From an uncultured Caulobacter sp. (GTDB taxonomy: Bacteria; Pseudomonadota; Alphaproteobacteria; Caulobacterales; Caulobacteraceae): a DNA stretch of 22,133 nucleotides. This document shows positions 1 to 7,999 of this stretch, piece by piece (positions within the stretch are counted from its first letter, which is position 1; the number at the start of each line of letters is the position of its first letter). The translations under genes and the position numbers were made by a program. A model generated the notes under the pieces. The model was not told where the DNA came from and ran no database searches. It saw only the letters and a list, made by a program, of their open reading frames with translations. The stretch is from contig CALKHU010000016.1 of assembly GCA_937991555.1 (NCBI GenBank), forward strand, positions 1 through 22,133, given 5' to 3'.

Positions 1-1
1 C

Positions 2-907
2 GGCGAGTCGGGCACCGGCAAGGAGCTGGTGGCGCGGGCGCTGCACGACCTCGGCCGCCGTCGCGACGGCAAGTTCGTCGTCATCAATCTGGCCGCCGTG
101 CCGCGCGAGCGCGTCGAAACCGAACTGTTCGGTCGCGGCGAAGGCGACCTGGGCAAGCTTGTCGAGGCCGACGGCGGCACCCTGTTCCTGGACGAGATCG
201 GCGACATGCCGCTGGACGCCCAGAGTCGGCTTCTGCGGGTGATCGACGGCGCGGAGCCGGCGCTCAACCCCAAGACCAACCGGCCGCCCAATGTCCGCAT
301 CATCGCCGCGACCAACCGCGACCTCCGCGGGCTGATCCAGCAGGGCCTGTTCCGGGAGGACCTGTTCTTCCGGCTCAACGTCGCACCTGTGCGCCTGCCG
401 CCGCTGCGCGACCGGGTCGAGGACATTCCGGACCTGGCGCGGTCGTTCCTGCTGCGCGCCGCGCGGGAAGGGCTTCCGGCCAAGACCATCGACCAGTCGG
501 CGCTCGAGCGGATGAAGACGCACGACTGGCCCGGCAACGTGCGCGAGCTCGAGAACCTGATCCGCCGGGTCTGCGCGCTCTACGGCGAGGAGTTGATCAC
601 CGCGCGCATCGTCGAGCGTGAGCTGCAGGATCATGCGCCGGTCGTCGGCGAGACCGGGCCTCTGACTCTCTCCCAGCTGGTCGAGCGGCATCTGTCGGCC
701 CACTTCGCCGACCAGCCCGACGGCGTCCCCGCGGCGGGGCTCTACGACCGGGTTCTGGAGGAGGTGGAACGCCCGCTGATCCAGCTGACCCTCGCGGCCA
801 CCCGCGGCAACCAGGTGCGGGCGGCGGAGATCCTCGGCCTCAATCGCAACACCCTGCGCAAGAAGATCCAGGACCTGGGCGTGGAGATGGTGCGCGGGAA
901 ACGCTGA
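2..907 (+). CDS. ntrC: NtrC nitrogen-response regulator, 5'-truncated by the window edge
   Basis: This is the C-terminal part of an NtrC-family response regulator that binds DNA and controls nitrogen-assimilation genes. The frame is open from base 2; the receiver domain lies off the left edge. The 301 visible residues begin inside Walker A (GESGTGKE), then Walker B (TLFLDEIGDM), the sensor segment with FREDLFFRLNV, the WPGNVRELENL motif, and a Fis-type helix-turn-helix (GNQVRAAEILGLNRNTLRKK) at the C-terminus. The sigma54-contact loop GAFTGA is missing: ELFG is followed by RGEGDLGKLVEADGG. From memory, the Caulobacter NtrC also lacks this loop, so the protein probably acts as a DNA-binding regulator rather than a classical sigma54 activator. 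ntrY begins 57 bp downstream. Its position ahead of ntrYX favours ntrC over other enhancer-binding proteins. Confidence 0.9.
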   Translation, partial: GESGTGKELVARALHDLGRRRDGKFVVINLAAVPRERVETELFGRGEGDLGKLVEADGGTLFLDEIGDMPLDAQSRLLRVIDGAEPALNPKTNRPPNVRIIAATNRDLRGLIQQGLFREDLFFRLNVAPVRLPPLRDRVEDIPDLARSFLLRAAREGLPAKTIDQSALERMKTHDWPGNVRELENLIRRVCALYGEELITARIVERELQDHAPVVGETGPLTLSQLVERHLSAHFADQPDGVPAAGLYDRVLEEVERPLIQLTLAATRGNQVRAAEILGLNRNTLRKKIQDLGVEMVRGKR

Positions 908-928
908 CACTGTTCAGCCACATCCCTG

Positions 929-958
929 TTGCAGTCAGGCCGCAGTTCGACCTAGGCT
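929..958 (+). promoter_or_regulatory. Candidate ntrY promoter (TTGCAG - 18 bp - TAGGCT)
   Basis: A TTGCAG hexamer (929-934) lies 18 bp from TAGGCT (953-958). The same TAGGCT box with an 18-bp spacer to a -35-like hexamer occurs upstream of the serine hydrolase at 9135. The predicted start site falls about 7 bases after the -10 box, at or next to the ntrY ATG at 965, so the transcript could be leaderless. No Shine-Dalgarno sequence is seen before that ATG. Both hexamers match the general consensus only partly. Confidence 0.35.
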
Positions 959-964
959 GCCGAC

Positions 965-3190
965 ATGAGTTCAACCGCGTCAGAGGGTGACCGTATCGCC
1001 GACGCGCCGCCGCCTGCCTGGCGACGCATCGTCGAGTCGCGGTACCTGCTGGGCGGCGGCTACCTTCTGGCGGTCCTGTTGACGATCGCCGGAGCGCTGC
1101 TCGCCTCCCGCCCTCCGGAGGTGGGACCGATCGGGGCGGACGTCCAGGTGATGCTGGCCCTGCTGGGCTTCAACCTGGTGCTGATCCTGGCCCTGGCGAC
1201 GCTGGTCGCCTTGCGGGTGGCCGTGCTGCTGCGCAACCGGGACGCCGACGCCGGCGCCCGGCTCCAGCTGCGGTTCATGGCCATCTTCGGCCTCGCCACC
1301 GTGGCCCCCGCCATCGTCGTGGCCCTCTTTTTCGGGGGCGTTGTGATCTCGGGCGTCGACTACTGGTTCAGCCAGAAGGTCCGCACGATGATCGAGAACT
1401 CGGCGACGGTCGCCCGCACCTATGTCCAGGAGCAGACCAACTATCTCGGCGAGAACGTGATGACGGTCGGCGGCGAGCTCAACCAGGCGCCCGAGGCGCT
1501 GGAAGTGTCGCCGGTCGCCTACAGCCACTACCTGAGGCAGCTGTCGTCAGGGGCCTTCGTCGCCGCCTACATCCTCGACTCGGAGGGGCGCATCCTCGCC
1601 CGGTCTGAAGAGCGCGGCGCGCCGCCCTTCCTGGCGCCGCCTCCCGAGAGCTTCAAGGCCGCCGACGAGGGCGATATCTCCGCCCAGAGCTTCGCGTCCG
1701 CCGACATGTTCCGCGGGCTTTACCGGCTGGCGGCCTATCCGGACGCCTATCTCTACGTTGTCCGCCCCGCCAGCAACGGCATCCTGAGCCAGCTTCGCGA
1801 CGCCGAGGCGCAGCTGGTCACCTATCGCGAGGCCGACGACAACAAGCTCCGGCTGCAGGCCGCGTTCGCCCTGACCTACGTCGAGATGGTGCTGCTGCTG
1901 CTCGTCGGCGCCGCCTGGCTGGCGATTCCGGTCGGCAATTCGATCGCCGCGCCGGTCGCCCGGCTCATACAGGCCGCGGGGCGCATCTCCTCCGGCGATC
2001 TCGCCGCGCGGGTCGACACCGACCGGCAACCTGAGGAAATGGCCATGTTGTCCCGGGCGTTCAACAACATGACCAACGATCTTCAGGTCCAGCAGCTGGC
2101 CCTGAAGACGGCCAGCCTGGACGCCGAGAGCCGGCGGATGTTCATCGAGACGGTGCTGTCGGGCGTCAGCGCCGGCGTCATCGGGCTCGACGGCCAGGGC
2201 GCCGTTTCGGCCTGCAATCGCCAGGCGGCGGTGCTGCTCGGCGTCGCCCCGGACGGCATGGCCGGGCGGCCGCTGGACGAGGTCGCGCCCGAGCTCGCTC
2301 CGGTGGCGGACCGGGCGCTGGAGATCAGCGCCGAGGTCGAGGAGGAGGTCGACGTCATCCGGGCCTCGGAGACCCGCCGCCTGCGCGTGCGCGCCAGCGG
2401 CGCGGCGGCCGACGGCGTGGTGCTGACCTTCGACGACATCACCCGGCTTGTCACCGCCCAGCGCAACGCCGCCTGGAAGGACGTCGCCCGGCGCATCGCC
2501 CACGAGATCAAGAACCCGCTGACCCCGATCCAGCTGTCGGCCGAGCGCATCCGCCGCAAGTACCGCAAGGAGATCAGCAGCGACCTGGAGACCTTCGACC
2601 GCTGCACCGACACCATCATCCGGCAGGTCGGGGACATCGGCCGGATGGTGGACGAGTTCTCGTCGTTCGCCCGCATGCCGGCGCCGCGGTTCTCCGACGT
2701 CGACCCGGCCGAGCTGCTCCGGCAGGCGGTGTTCGCGCAGCGCGTCGCCAGCCCCGAGCTCGAGGTTGACATGGATGAGCCGCCGTCCGGCCTCGTTCTG
2801 TCCTGCGACGAGCGGATGGTCGGCCAGGCGCTGGCCAACATCCTCAAGAACGCCGCCGAGGCGGTGTCGGGCAAAGGCCTGCCCCCCGGTGAGGGCAGAA
2901 TCCACGCGGCCCTGCGCGTTGAAGACGACCGGCTCGCGTTCGTCGTCGAGGACAACGGGGTCGGCCTGCCCTCGCGTGACCGCGACCGGTTGACCGAGCC
3001 CTATGTGACGACCCGCGAGAAGGGCACCGGCCTCGGTCTCGCGATCGTCAAGCGAATCCTCGAGGACCATGGCGGCGAACTGGCGCTGGCGGACGCCCGG
3101 TCGCTGTCCGGGGCCCGGGTTTCCCTCTGTTTCCCCACCGCGCGTCGGACGGCCGCGCCCGAAGTAAAGGAGGCTGCCCATGGCGGCTGA
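965..3190 (+). CDS. ntrY: NtrY membrane sensor histidine kinase
   Basis: NtrY is the membrane kinase that phosphorylates NtrX; the NtrYX pair affects nitrogen metabolism, respiration and envelope functions in Alphaproteobacteria. The 741 residues show three N-terminal membrane helices (about 27-49, 60-88, 104-131), a periplasmic sensor region to about 297, a fourth helix (about 300-325), a HAMP domain (about 329-381), a PAS domain (about 385-495), then the kinase core. The H box is RRIAHEIKNPLTPIQLSAER with phospho-accepting His513. The N box is NILKNAAEAV (from Asn625), the G1 box DNGVGLP (Asp663) and the G2 box GTGLGLAIV (from Gly687). All key catalytic motifs are intact and the length is normal for the family. 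The gene overlaps ntrX by 11 bp. No ribosome-binding site is evident before ATG 965, which fits the possible leaderless promoter. Confidence 0.95.
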   Translation: MSSTASEGDRIADAPPPAWRRIVESRYLLGGGYLLAVLLTIAGALLASRPPEVGPIGADVQVMLALLGFNLVLILALATLVALRVAVLLRNRDADAGARLQLRFMAIFGLATVAPAIVVALFFGGVVISGVDYWFSQKVRTMIENSATVARTYVQEQTNYLGENVMTVGGELNQAPEALEVSPVAYSHYLRQLSSGAFVAAYILDSEGRILARSEERGAPPFLAPPPESFKAADEGDISAQSFASADMFRGLYRLAAYPDAYLYVVRPASNGILSQLRDAEAQLVTYREADDNKLRLQAAFALTYVEMVLLLLVGAAWLAIPVGNSIAAPVARLIQAAGRISSGDLAARVDTDRQPEEMAMLSRAFNNMTNDLQVQQLALKTASLDAESRRMFIETVLSGVSAGVIGLDGQGAVSACNRQAAVLLGVAPDGMAGRPLDEVAPELAPVADRALEISAEVEEEVDVIRASETRRLRVRASGAAADGVVLTFDDITRLVTAQRNAAWKDVARRIAHEIKNPLTPIQLSAERIRRKYRKEISSDLETFDRCTDTIIRQVGDIGRMVDEFSSFARMPAPRFSDVDPAELLRQAVFAQRVASPELEVDMDEPPSGLVLSCDERMVGQALANILKNAAEAVSGKGLPPGEGRIHAALRVEDDRLAFVVEDNGVGLPSRDRDRLTEPYVTTREKGTGLGLAIVKRILEDHGGELALADARSLSGARVSLCFPTARRTAAPEVKEAAHGG

Positions 3191-4571
3191 TGTTCTGGTC
3201 GTCGACGACGAGGCCGACATTCGCGAACTCGTCTCGGGAATCCTGTCGGACGAAGGCTATGCGGTGCGCACCGCGGCCGATTCCGAGCAGGCGCTCGCGG
3301 CCATCCGCGCCCGAAAGCCGGCGCTGATCGTCCTCGACATCTGGATGCAGGGCGGGGGCATGGACGGTCTCGAACTGCTGGACCTGGTCAAGACGCTCGA
3401 CGCGGACCTGCCGATCATCATGATCAGCGGCCATGGCAATATCGAAACCGCGGTCAGCGCCATCAAGCGCGGCGCCTACGAGTTTCTCGAGAAGCCGTTC
3501 AAGTCCGACCGGCTGCTGCTGGTGGTCGAGCGGGCGATCGAGGCGGCGAGCCTGAAGCGTGAGAACCGGCGCCTGCGCACCCAGACGCTGACGCCGGACG
3601 GCCTGATCGGCAAGTCCACCGCCGCCCAGCAGCTTCGGCAGCTGGTCGCCAAGGTCGCGCCGGCCAACAGCCGCGTGCTGATCGCGGGTCCCGCCGGCTC
3701 CGGCAAGGAGCTGGTCGCGCGACTGATCCACGGCTCCAGCCCCCGCAGCCGCGGCGAGTTCGTGGCCATCAGCGCCGCCGGGATGGCCCCCGAACGCATG
3801 GACCTCGAGCTTTTCGGCGAGGAAGGCGAGGGCGGCCGGCCGCGAAAGATCGGCGTGTTCGAGCGCGCCCACGGCGGCACCCTCTATCTCGACGAGGTCG
3901 CCGACATGCCGCGCGAGACGCAGAGCCGCATCCTGCGGGTCCTGGTCGAGCAGCGGTTCCGGCGCGTCGGCGGAGACAACGACGTCCAGGTCGACGTCCG
4001 CGTGATCTCCTCGTCCAGCCGGGATCTGCGCGAGGAGATCGCCGCCGGCCGGTTCCGCGAGGACCTGTTCCACCGCCTGAACGTCGTGCCGATCCGGGTC
4101 CCGGGGCTGGCCGAGCGGCGGGACGATGTGCCCGAGCTGGTCAGCTATTTCATCGACCGCATCGCCGAGGCCACCGGCCTGCCGCGTCGCCGTCTCGCCG
4201 AAGACGCGCTGGCGACCCTGCAGGTGCACGAGTGGCCCGGCAATGTCCGCCAGCTGCGCAACAACGTCGAGCGGATGATGATCCTGGCCTCCGGCGATCC
4301 GAACGAGCCGATCACGGCGGCGATGCTGCCGTCGGAATCGCCGCCCGACTCCCAGGGCGGCGGCATCGGCACCGAGAAGATCATCGCCCTGCCGCTGCGC
4401 GAGGCCCGCGAGCTGTTCGAGCGGGAGTATCTCAACGCCCAGATCCTGCGCTTCGGCGGAAACATCTCCCGCACCGCCGCCTTCATCGGTATGGAGCGGT
4501 CGGCGCTGCACCGGAAGCTGAAGTCCCTCGGCCTGACCGGTCCCCGCGGCGGCGAGGACGAGGAGGACTGA
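3180..4571 (+). CDS. ntrX: NtrX response regulator, AAA+ type
   Basis: NtrX is the response-regulator partner of NtrY. The receiver domain (about 4-120) has the acidic pocket Asp9-Asp10, phospho-acceptor Asp53 (IVLDIWM) and Lys105 (EKPF). The AAA+ domain has Walker A GPAGSGKE (170-177), Walker B TLYLDEV (234-240), FREDLFHRLNVVP and WPGNVRQLRN. A Fis-type helix-turn-helix lies at about 405-452 (NISRTAAFIGMERSALHRKL). As in the ntrC fragment, GAFTGA is absent: LFGEEGEGGRPRKIGVF stands in its place (211-227). This is known in Caulobacter and some other alphaproteobacterial NtrX proteins and argues against direct sigma54 activation. The start is well fixed by AAAGGAGG at 3166-3173, six bases before ATG 3180. 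The gene begins inside the ntrY end, and its stop shares one base with the aminotransferase start, indicating translational coupling. Confidence 0.95.
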   Translation: MAADVLVVDDEADIRELVSGILSDEGYAVRTAADSEQALAAIRARKPALIVLDIWMQGGGMDGLELLDLVKTLDADLPIIMISGHGNIETAVSAIKRGAYEFLEKPFKSDRLLLVVERAIEAASLKRENRRLRTQTLTPDGLIGKSTAAQQLRQLVAKVAPANSRVLIAGPAGSGKELVARLIHGSSPRSRGEFVAISAAGMAPERMDLELFGEEGEGGRPRKIGVFERAHGGTLYLDEVADMPRETQSRILRVLVEQRFRRVGGDNDVQVDVRVISSSSRDLREEIAAGRFREDLFHRLNVVPIRVPGLAERRDDVPELVSYFIDRIAEATGLPRRRLAEDALATLQVHEWPGNVRQLRNNVERMMILASGDPNEPITAAMLPSESPPDSQGGGIGTEKIIALPLREARELFEREYLNAQILRFGGNISRTAAFIGMERSALHRKLKSLGLTGPRGGEDEED

Positions 4572-5434
4572 TGTCGCGCTGGGCCTATGTGAACGGTCGG
4601 TTCGTGCGGCACGGCGACGCCGCCGTGCACATCGAGGACCGCGGCTACCAGCTCGCCGACGGGGTCTATGAGGTCTGGGCCGTGTTCGACGGCAGGATGG
4701 TCGACACCCTGGGGCACTTCGAGCGGCTTGAGCGCAGCCTCAACGAACTGCGCATCCCGCAGCCGATGAGCCGCAAGGCGCTGGAAATGGTCCTGCGCGA
4801 GGCGGTGCGACGGAACCGGGTGACCTACGGCCTCGTCTATCTCCAGGTGACGCGCGGGGTCGCGCGGCGAGACCACGCCTTCCCGGACAAGCCGGTCGTT
4901 CCGGCGGTGGTGATCACGGCCAGGAACCTGGACCGCAAGGCCGCGGAGGCGAGGGCGGCCAGGGGCATCGGCGTCATCACCCTGCCGGAGAACCGCTGGG
5001 GCCGCTGCGACATCAAGACGGTGGGCCTGCTGCCCAACGCCCTGGCCAAGCAGGCGGCCAAGGAGGCCGGCTGCGGCGAGGCCTGGTTCGTCGATCGCGA
5101 CGGCCTGGTCACCGAAGGCGCCTCGTCGAACGCATGGATCGTCGACGCCGACGGCGTGCTGCGCACCCGCGACACGAGCGCGAACATCCTGCGCGGGGTG
5201 ACCCGCAAGAGCGTCATCGCCCTGCTCGGCGAGGCGAACATCCGCTTCGAGGAGCGCGCCTTCACCCCCGACGAGGCGAAATCCGCCCGCGAGGCGTTCA
5301 TCACCGGCGCCGGGGCGCTGGTCCTGCCCGTGGTGAGCATCGACGGCCGAAAGATCGGCGACGGATCCCCGGGTCCGGTGGCGACGCGCCTTCGGGCTCT
5401 CTATATCCAGGCCGCCCAAGCTTCGATCAGTTGA
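4571..5434 (+). CDS. dat: D-alanine-type aminotransferase (PLP class IV)
   Basis: This PLP-dependent fold-type IV transaminase most likely interconverts D-alanine and D-glutamate or other D-amino acids with 2-oxo acids. The 287-residue protein has the catalytic lysine in CDIKTVGLLPN (Lys149) and the cofactor-side Glu182 in VTEGASSNAW. It carries TRGVARRDHAFP (94-105), with Arg100 and His102 matching the substrate-carboxylate-binding Arg and His of D-amino acid transaminases, which favours this over a branched-chain enzyme or aminodeoxychorismate lyase. Length is typical. ATG 4571 overlaps the ntrX TGA by one base and is preceded by AGGAGG at 4561-4566, so translation is coupled to ntrX. D-alanine and D-glutamate feed peptidoglycan synthesis, which may link the enzyme to the envelope role of NtrYX (inference). 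Substrate preference cannot be settled from sequence alone. Confidence 0.85.
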   Translation: MSRWAYVNGRFVRHGDAAVHIEDRGYQLADGVYEVWAVFDGRMVDTLGHFERLERSLNELRIPQPMSRKALEMVLREAVRRNRVTYGLVYLQVTRGVARRDHAFPDKPVVPAVVITARNLDRKAAEARAARGIGVITLPENRWGRCDIKTVGLLPNALAKQAAKEAGCGEAWFVDRDGLVTEGASSNAWIVDADGVLRTRDTSANILRGVTRKSVIALLGEANIRFEERAFTPDEAKSAREAFITGAGALVLPVVSIDGRKIGDGSPGPVATRLRALYIQAAQASIS

Positions 5435-5450
5435 CGCCCACCGGGGCGTT
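5433..5450 (+). terminator. Hairpin just after the aminotransferase stop
   Basis: The sequence GACGCCC, loop ACCG, GGGCGTT (5433-5450) forms a short stem directly after the stop codon at 5432-5434. Only two T residues follow the GC-rich stem, so it is a weak terminator or 3'-end stabilising hairpin. It would separate ntrYX-dat messages from hfq. The rest of the 113-bp gap (to 5547) should hold an hfq promoter, but no convincing -35/-10 pair is visible. Confidence 0.35.
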
Positions 5451-5547
5451 CGCGGTTGCGGACCGAGTCGATCCGGGCCAAGCATTACGGGCTTGCGTGT
5501 GTGGAGGGCCTCCTGCCTTCCGGCCAAGAACAAGAAGGGGACACCCC

Positions 5548-5793
5548 GTGACCGACAAGAAGCAGAACCTGCAGGACACCTTTCTCAACAGCGTGCGCAA
5601 GTCCAAGACGCCGCTGACTATCTTCCTCGTGAACGGCGTGAAGCTGCAGGGCGTCGTGAGCTGGTTCGACAACTTCTGCGTCCTGCTTCGGCGCGATGGC
5701 CAGTCCCAGCTCGTCTACAAGCATGCCATCTCGACGATCATGCCCGCCCAGCCGGTCCAGCTGTACGAGCCCGGCCCCGAACAAGACGATTGA
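5548..5793 (+). CDS. hfq: RNA-binding protein Hfq
   Basis: Hfq is the hexameric Sm-like RNA chaperone that pairs small RNAs with target messages. The 81-residue product has the Sm1 region (TPLTIFLVNGVKLQGVVSWFD, split here as TPLTIFLVNG and VKLQGVVSWFD) and the Sm2 signature YKHAIS (Tyr57, Lys58, His59), corresponding to Tyr55-Lys56-His57 of E. coli Hfq. The proximal-face Gln is at position 9 in QNLQDTFLN. The C-terminal tail is short, as is usual in Alphaproteobacteria. The start is GTG 5548, after a purine-rich AAGAAGGGG about 7 bases upstream; the larger open frame upstream has no family support. The stop is overlapped by the hflX start. The hfq-hflX pair is widely conserved in Proteobacteria. 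Confidence 0.95.
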   Translation: MTDKKQNLQDTFLNSVRKSKTPLTIFLVNGVKLQGVVSWFDNFCVLLRRDGQSQLVYKHAISTIMPAQPVQLYEPGPEQDD

Positions 5794-7106
5794 CCCAACT
5801 GATCGACCACGACGCGCCCGTCCAGCGGGCGCTGGTTATCCATCCCGTCCGGACCGGCGAGACCGCCGCCCGCGATCCCGAGGCCCGTCTCGAGGAAGCG
5901 GTCGGCCTCGCGCTGGCGCTCGACCTCGAGGTCGTGGAGGCTTTCGTCGTCTCCCTGCGCGGGCGCACGCCCGCCACCCTGTTCGGCAAGGGGAAGGTCG
6001 AGGAGCTGCGCCTCCTCTGCGAGGTCGAGAAGGTCGACGTGGTCATGGTCGACGAGGCCCTGACGCCGGTCCAGCAGCGCAATCTGGAGCGGGCCTGGAA
6101 CGTCAAGGTCGTCGACCGGAGCGGCGTGATCCTCGAGATCTTCGGCCGTCGGGCGCGCACCCGGGAGGGTGTGCTGCAGGTCGAGCTGGCCAGGCTCGAG
6201 TATGAGCGCTCCCGCCTCGTCCGGACCTGGACCCACCTTGAACGGCAGCGCGGCGGCACCGGCAGCACCGGCGGCCCGGGCGAGCGGCAGATCGAGCTCG
6301 ACCGGCGCCAGATCGCCGATCGCATCGTGAAGATGAAGAAGGAGCTGACCGAGGTCCGCCGGACCCGGTCCCTCCACCGGTCACAGCGCAAGAAGGTCCC
6401 GTACCCGACAGTGGCGCTGGTCGGCTACACGAACGCCGGCAAGTCGACGCTGTTCAATCGCCTGACCGAGGCCCAGGTGGTGGCCAAGGACATGCTGTTC
6501 GCCACCCTCGACCCCACCTTGCGCACCGTGAAGCTGCCGGGCGGCCGTCCGGCGATCCTGTCCGATACCGTGGGCTTCATCTCCGATCTGCCGCACGAAC
6601 TGGTCGAGGCGTTCCGGGCCACCCTGGAAGAGGTCCAGGAGGCGGATGTGGTGCTGCATGTGCGCGACATCGCCAATCCCGACAGCGAGGCGCAGAAGCG
6701 CGACGTCGAGACCGTGCTTGAGGACCTCGGCGTCACGGCCGAAGCCGGCCGCCGGATCATCGAGGTCTGGAACAAGGCCGACCTGCTCGCGCAGGACGAC
6801 CGCATCGACGCCGAGGGGGCCGCGCGCCGGGTCGGCGCGGCGCTGGTGTCGGCCGTCACGGGCGAGGGATGCGAGGCGCTGCTGCAGCGGCTCGCCACGC
6901 TGGTCGACGTGACGCCGGAGATCGACGTGGTGCTGGACGCCGGCGCCGGCGAGGCGCTGGCCTGGCTCTACCGCCATGGCCGGGTCGTGGGACGGCACGA
7001 GGGCGGGGAGGGGGGCCTGCATCTGCGGGTGCGGCTGGACGCGCAGGCTCTGGGCCGCTTCGAGCGCCTGTTTCCGGAAGCCCATGTCGCCGAGGCGGCG
7101 GAGTGA
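5790..7106 (+). CDS. hflX: GTPase HflX
   Basis: HflX is a ribosome-associated GTPase that splits stalled or stressed 70S ribosomes. In 438 residues there is an N-terminal HflX domain with LFGKGKVEEL, a coiled helical linker (ELARLEYERSRLVRTWTHLE, then GGTGSTGGPGERQIELDRR, a conserved glycine-rich HflX segment), and a G domain. The G1 motif is GYTNAGKS (212-219), G3 DTVGF (from Asp259), G4 NKAD (from Asn328) and G5 SAVTGEG (from Ser354). I chose TTG 5790, which overlaps the hfq stop as TTGA and gives the expected N-terminus and length; no strong ribosome-binding site is seen, so coupling to hfq translation is likely. The gene ends in GTGA, shared with the next start. Confidence 0.92.
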   Translation: MTQLIDHDAPVQRALVIHPVRTGETAARDPEARLEEAVGLALALDLEVVEAFVVSLRGRTPATLFGKGKVEELRLLCEVEKVDVVMVDEALTPVQQRNLERAWNVKVVDRSGVILEIFGRRARTREGVLQVELARLEYERSRLVRTWTHLERQRGGTGSTGGPGERQIELDRRQIADRIVKMKKELTEVRRTRSLHRSQRKKVPYPTVALVGYTNAGKSTLFNRLTEAQVVAKDMLFATLDPTLRTVKLPGGRPAILSDTVGFISDLPHELVEAFRATLEEVQEADVVLHVRDIANPDSEAQKRDVETVLEDLGVTAEAGRRIIEVWNKADLLAQDDRIDAEGAARRVGAALVSAVTGEGCEALLQRLATLVDVTPEIDVVLDAGAGEALAWLYRHGRVVGRHEGGEGGLHLRVRLDAQALGRFERLFPEAHVAEAAE

Positions 7107-7999
7107 AACGGACGGCGCTCGCGGCTATCCTGATAGCCATGACCGCCTGCCTTCCTCCGCCAGAGGCCCTGGCCGCCGACACGATCACCTTCGCCGACCT
7201 GCTCGCCCGGCCGCGCGCGGCGGCGGACGCGCGCGTGGCCTATGGTCCCGATCCGCGACAGTTCGGCGAGCTCTGGGTCCCGGCGGGCGAGGGGCCGCTT
7301 CCGGTCATCGTGCTGGTGCACGGGGGCTGCTGGCAGGCCGACCTGCCGGGGCTCGAACTGATGGACTACCTGGCCGCCGACCTGAAGGCGCGCGGCTATG
7401 CGGTCTGGAATCTGGAGTACCGGCGCATCGGCCATCCGGGCGGCGCCTGGCCGGGGACCTTCCAGGATGTCGCGGCGGGCCTGGACCACCTGCGGACGCT
7501 GGCCCCGGGGCGGTCCCTGGACCTGTCGCGGGTGGTGCTGGTCGGTCACTCGGCCGGCGGCCATCTGGTCAGCTGGCTCGCCGCCCGACCGGGGTTGCCG
7601 AAAACCAGCCCCCTCTGGACCCGCGAGCCTCTCCCCGTGAAAGGCGTCGTCAGCCTGGCCGGGATCAACGACCTGGAGTCCTTCCGCGAGCGCGGTCCGG
7701 ACCGTTGCGGCGGCCCTCAGACGATCGACGACCTGGTGTCGGCGGCGGCCCGGGGCGGGCAGGACCTCTACGCCGACACCTCGCCCGCGCGGCTGCCTGC
7801 TCCAGAGGCGCAGGCAGCGGTGATTTCCGGCGGGCTCGATCCCATCGTGCCGCCGGGCTTTGGACCGCCGTTCGCGACGCGCTGGAGCGCGGCCGAGATC
7901 ACCATTGGCCGCGCCGGACATTTCGAGCTGATCGACCCGACCTCGCCCGCGTGGCGGGACGAAATCGTTCCGGTGATCGACAGGATGGCGGACCGCTAG
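7103..7999 (+). CDS. Exported alpha/beta hydrolase (esterase/lipase family)
   Basis: This 298-residue protein has the alpha/beta hydrolase fold: the oxyanion motif HGGCW (73-77), nucleophile elbow GHSAGG (148-153, Ser150), a candidate acid at Asp246 (GGLDPIVP) and catalytic His273 (AGHFE). The layout resembles BD-FAE/arylformamidase-like hydrolases, so an esterase or formamidase activity is plausible, but the substrate is unknown. A hydrophobic N-terminus with Lys2-Arg3 acts as a signal sequence; AMTAC (Cys16) could be an imperfect lipobox, or cleavage could fall at ALA-A (22-25). Start GTG 7103 overlaps the hflX stop (GTGA), giving a coupled third gene after hfq-hflX. The stop shares CTAG with the stop of the convergent serine-hydrolase gene. 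Confidence 0.82.
   Translation: MKRTALAAILIAMTACLPPPEALAADTITFADLLARPRAAADARVAYGPDPRQFGELWVPAGEGPLPVIVLVHGGCWQADLPGLELMDYLAADLKARGYAVWNLEYRRIGHPGGAWPGTFQDVAAGLDHLRTLAPGRSLDLSRVVLVGHSAGGHLVSWLAARPGLPKTSPLWTREPLPVKGVVSLAGINDLESFRERGPDRCGGPQTIDDLVSAAARGGQDLYADTSPARLPAPEAQAAVISGGLDPIVPPGFGPPFATRWSAAEITIGRAGHFELIDPTSPAWRDEIVPVIDRMADR

Noticed and set aside
1547..4511. Long minus-strand open frames opposite ntrY and ntrX (including 557 and 487 codons)
   Set aside because: The translations are low-complexity Arg/Gly/Asp/Gln-rich with no domain, whereas the plus strand encodes complete kinase and regulator motifs.
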